Assembly: GCA_965205925.1 (NCBI GenBank)
Contig: OZ242183.1
Location: 1,054,001 to 1,118,000, forward strand
Reading direction: 5' to 3'
From: CAYRJD01 sp965205925
GTDB lineage: Bacteria; Actinomycetota; Acidimicrobiia; Acidimicrobiales; Poriferisodalaceae
DNA: 64,000 nt
Shown here: one piece after another, positions 63,394 through 64,000 of the stretch
Numbering within the stretch: position 1 is the stretch's first letter
Layout: each line of letters opens with the position of its first letter
The notes under the pieces: generated by a model
The model's input: only the letters and a program-made list of their open reading frames with translations
The model's database searches: none
What the model was told of the DNA's origin: nothing
Translations under genes and position numbers: made by a program

Positions 63394-64000
63394 GTGGCAG
63401 ATAACGACAATCCGTTTCGACTTGATGGGCGTGTTTGTTTGGTGACCGGAGCGTCAAGTGGTTTCGGTGAACGCTTTGCACGGATCTACGCGGACGCTGG
63501 AGCCAAAGTTGTTCTGGCAGCACGACGTGCCGATCGATTGGAGGCACTAGCTGCTGAGCTACCTGACGCTCTGGCGATCAGTTGCGATGTGTCCGACGAC
63601 GACCAATGCCGCAACCTAATTTCGCAAGCCATAGCGCACTACGGCCAACTAGACGTGTTGGTCAACAACGCGGGTGTAAGCGATGCGGTCAACCCTGCCG
63701 AACAAGCCGACATTGACAGCTTTCGCCGTGTGGTGGATATCAATCTGAACGCTTGCTTTTTGCTGTCTGGCTTGGCCGCGGCCGACATGATTACCCGCAG
63801 CCGCGGCAGCATCATCAACATTGCTTCCGTGCATGGCATGGTTGCTTCGGCTCCCAACCTGCAGCCGGCATATGCCGCCAGCAAAGCCGGATTGGTGAAT
63901 CTTTCACGAGATCTGGCCGTGCAGTGGGGTACTAAAGGTGTCCGAGTAAACGCACTGTGCCCGGGTTATTTTGAAACCGAACTAACCGCGCCCATGTTTG
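63394..64000 (+). CDS. SDR family oxidoreductase (3' end beyond window)
   Basis: The first 202 codons of a short-chain dehydrogenase starting at GTG 63394. Visible motifs are VTGASSGFGERFARIYADAG, DVLVNNAGVSDAV, SIIN-IAS with the catalytic serine, and PAYAASKAGLVNLSRDLAV with the YxxxK pair. It is cut by the right edge in the PGYFETELTAPMF stretch after the active site. It resembles the SDR at 1531 in plan but not closely in sequence. It is divergent from the LLM gene with a 115-base gap. Confidence 0.9.
   Translation, partial: MADNDNPFRLDGRVCLVTGASSGFGERFARIYADAGAKVVLAARRADRLEALAAELPDALAISCDVSDDDQCRNLISQAIAHYGQLDVLVNNAGVSDAVNPAEQADIDSFRRVVDINLNACFLLSGLAAADMITRSRGSIINIASVHGMVASAPNLQPAYAASKAGLVNLSRDLAVQWGTKGVRVNALCPGYFETELTAPMF

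Overview
The window looks like chromosome of an F420-using actinobacterium, most probably an Acidimicrobiia-type lineage. It carries fbiC (F420 chromophore synthase), a deazaflavin-type nitroreductase and an LLM-type oxidoreductase, a DUF3151 protein, a mycobacterial-style pgsA-patA-pimA lipid cluster followed by pdxS-pdxT, a fused transaldolase/transketolase operon and monomeric isocitrate dehydrogenase. The taxonomic call is inference from gene content; there is no rRNA or tRNA in the window.

Layout. 1-25.8 kb is metabolic chromosome: a fumarylacetoacetate-hydrolase-family gene cut by the left edge, a degenerate GGDEF protein, an SDR, a gamma-glutamyltransferase/FAD-oxidase/GDPD operon, a SirB1-like protein, a phosphatase, pyruvate kinase, a hydrolase, mobA and rnd, the glcDEF glycolate oxidase operon, fbiC with an HxlR regulator, tkt-tal, a FIST sensor pair and an F420-type nitroreductase. 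26.0-37.5 kb is a complete type I-G (formerly I-U) CRISPR-Cas locus, csb1-csb2-cas3-csb3-cas4/cas1-cas2, followed by a 24-repeat array. Beyond the array lie an unrecognised ORF, gene remnants and a degenerate orphan repeat 770 bp away.

37.6-54.1 kb is again metabolic: an M20 peptidase and argG, icd, a TcuA-like flavoprotein, a malate/lactate-dehydrogenase-family gene, ilvE, a peroxiredoxin-like gene with an in-frame UGA, a fused hydantoinase/oxoprolinase, ribH, a quinone oxidoreductase and an amidohydrolase. 54.15-56.35 kb is a small A+T-rich island with a DNA methyltransferase-HNH fusion broken at a run of ten G and a two-helix membrane protein. 56.4-64.0 kb holds the phosphatidylinositol mannoside start cluster, a peptidase-like protein without its zinc motif, pdxST, an LLM oxidoreductase and a second SDR cut by the right edge.

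The three observations most worth following are: (1) a probable selenoprotein at 46173-47378, with UxxC replacing CxxC and a hairpin at the spacing of a bacterial SECIS element; (2) a probable phase-variable methyltransferase-HNH gene, out of frame in this sequence, next to a membrane protein; (3) the structure right of the CRISPR array, where a cargo-like segment sits between the last array repeat and a diverged orphan repeat.
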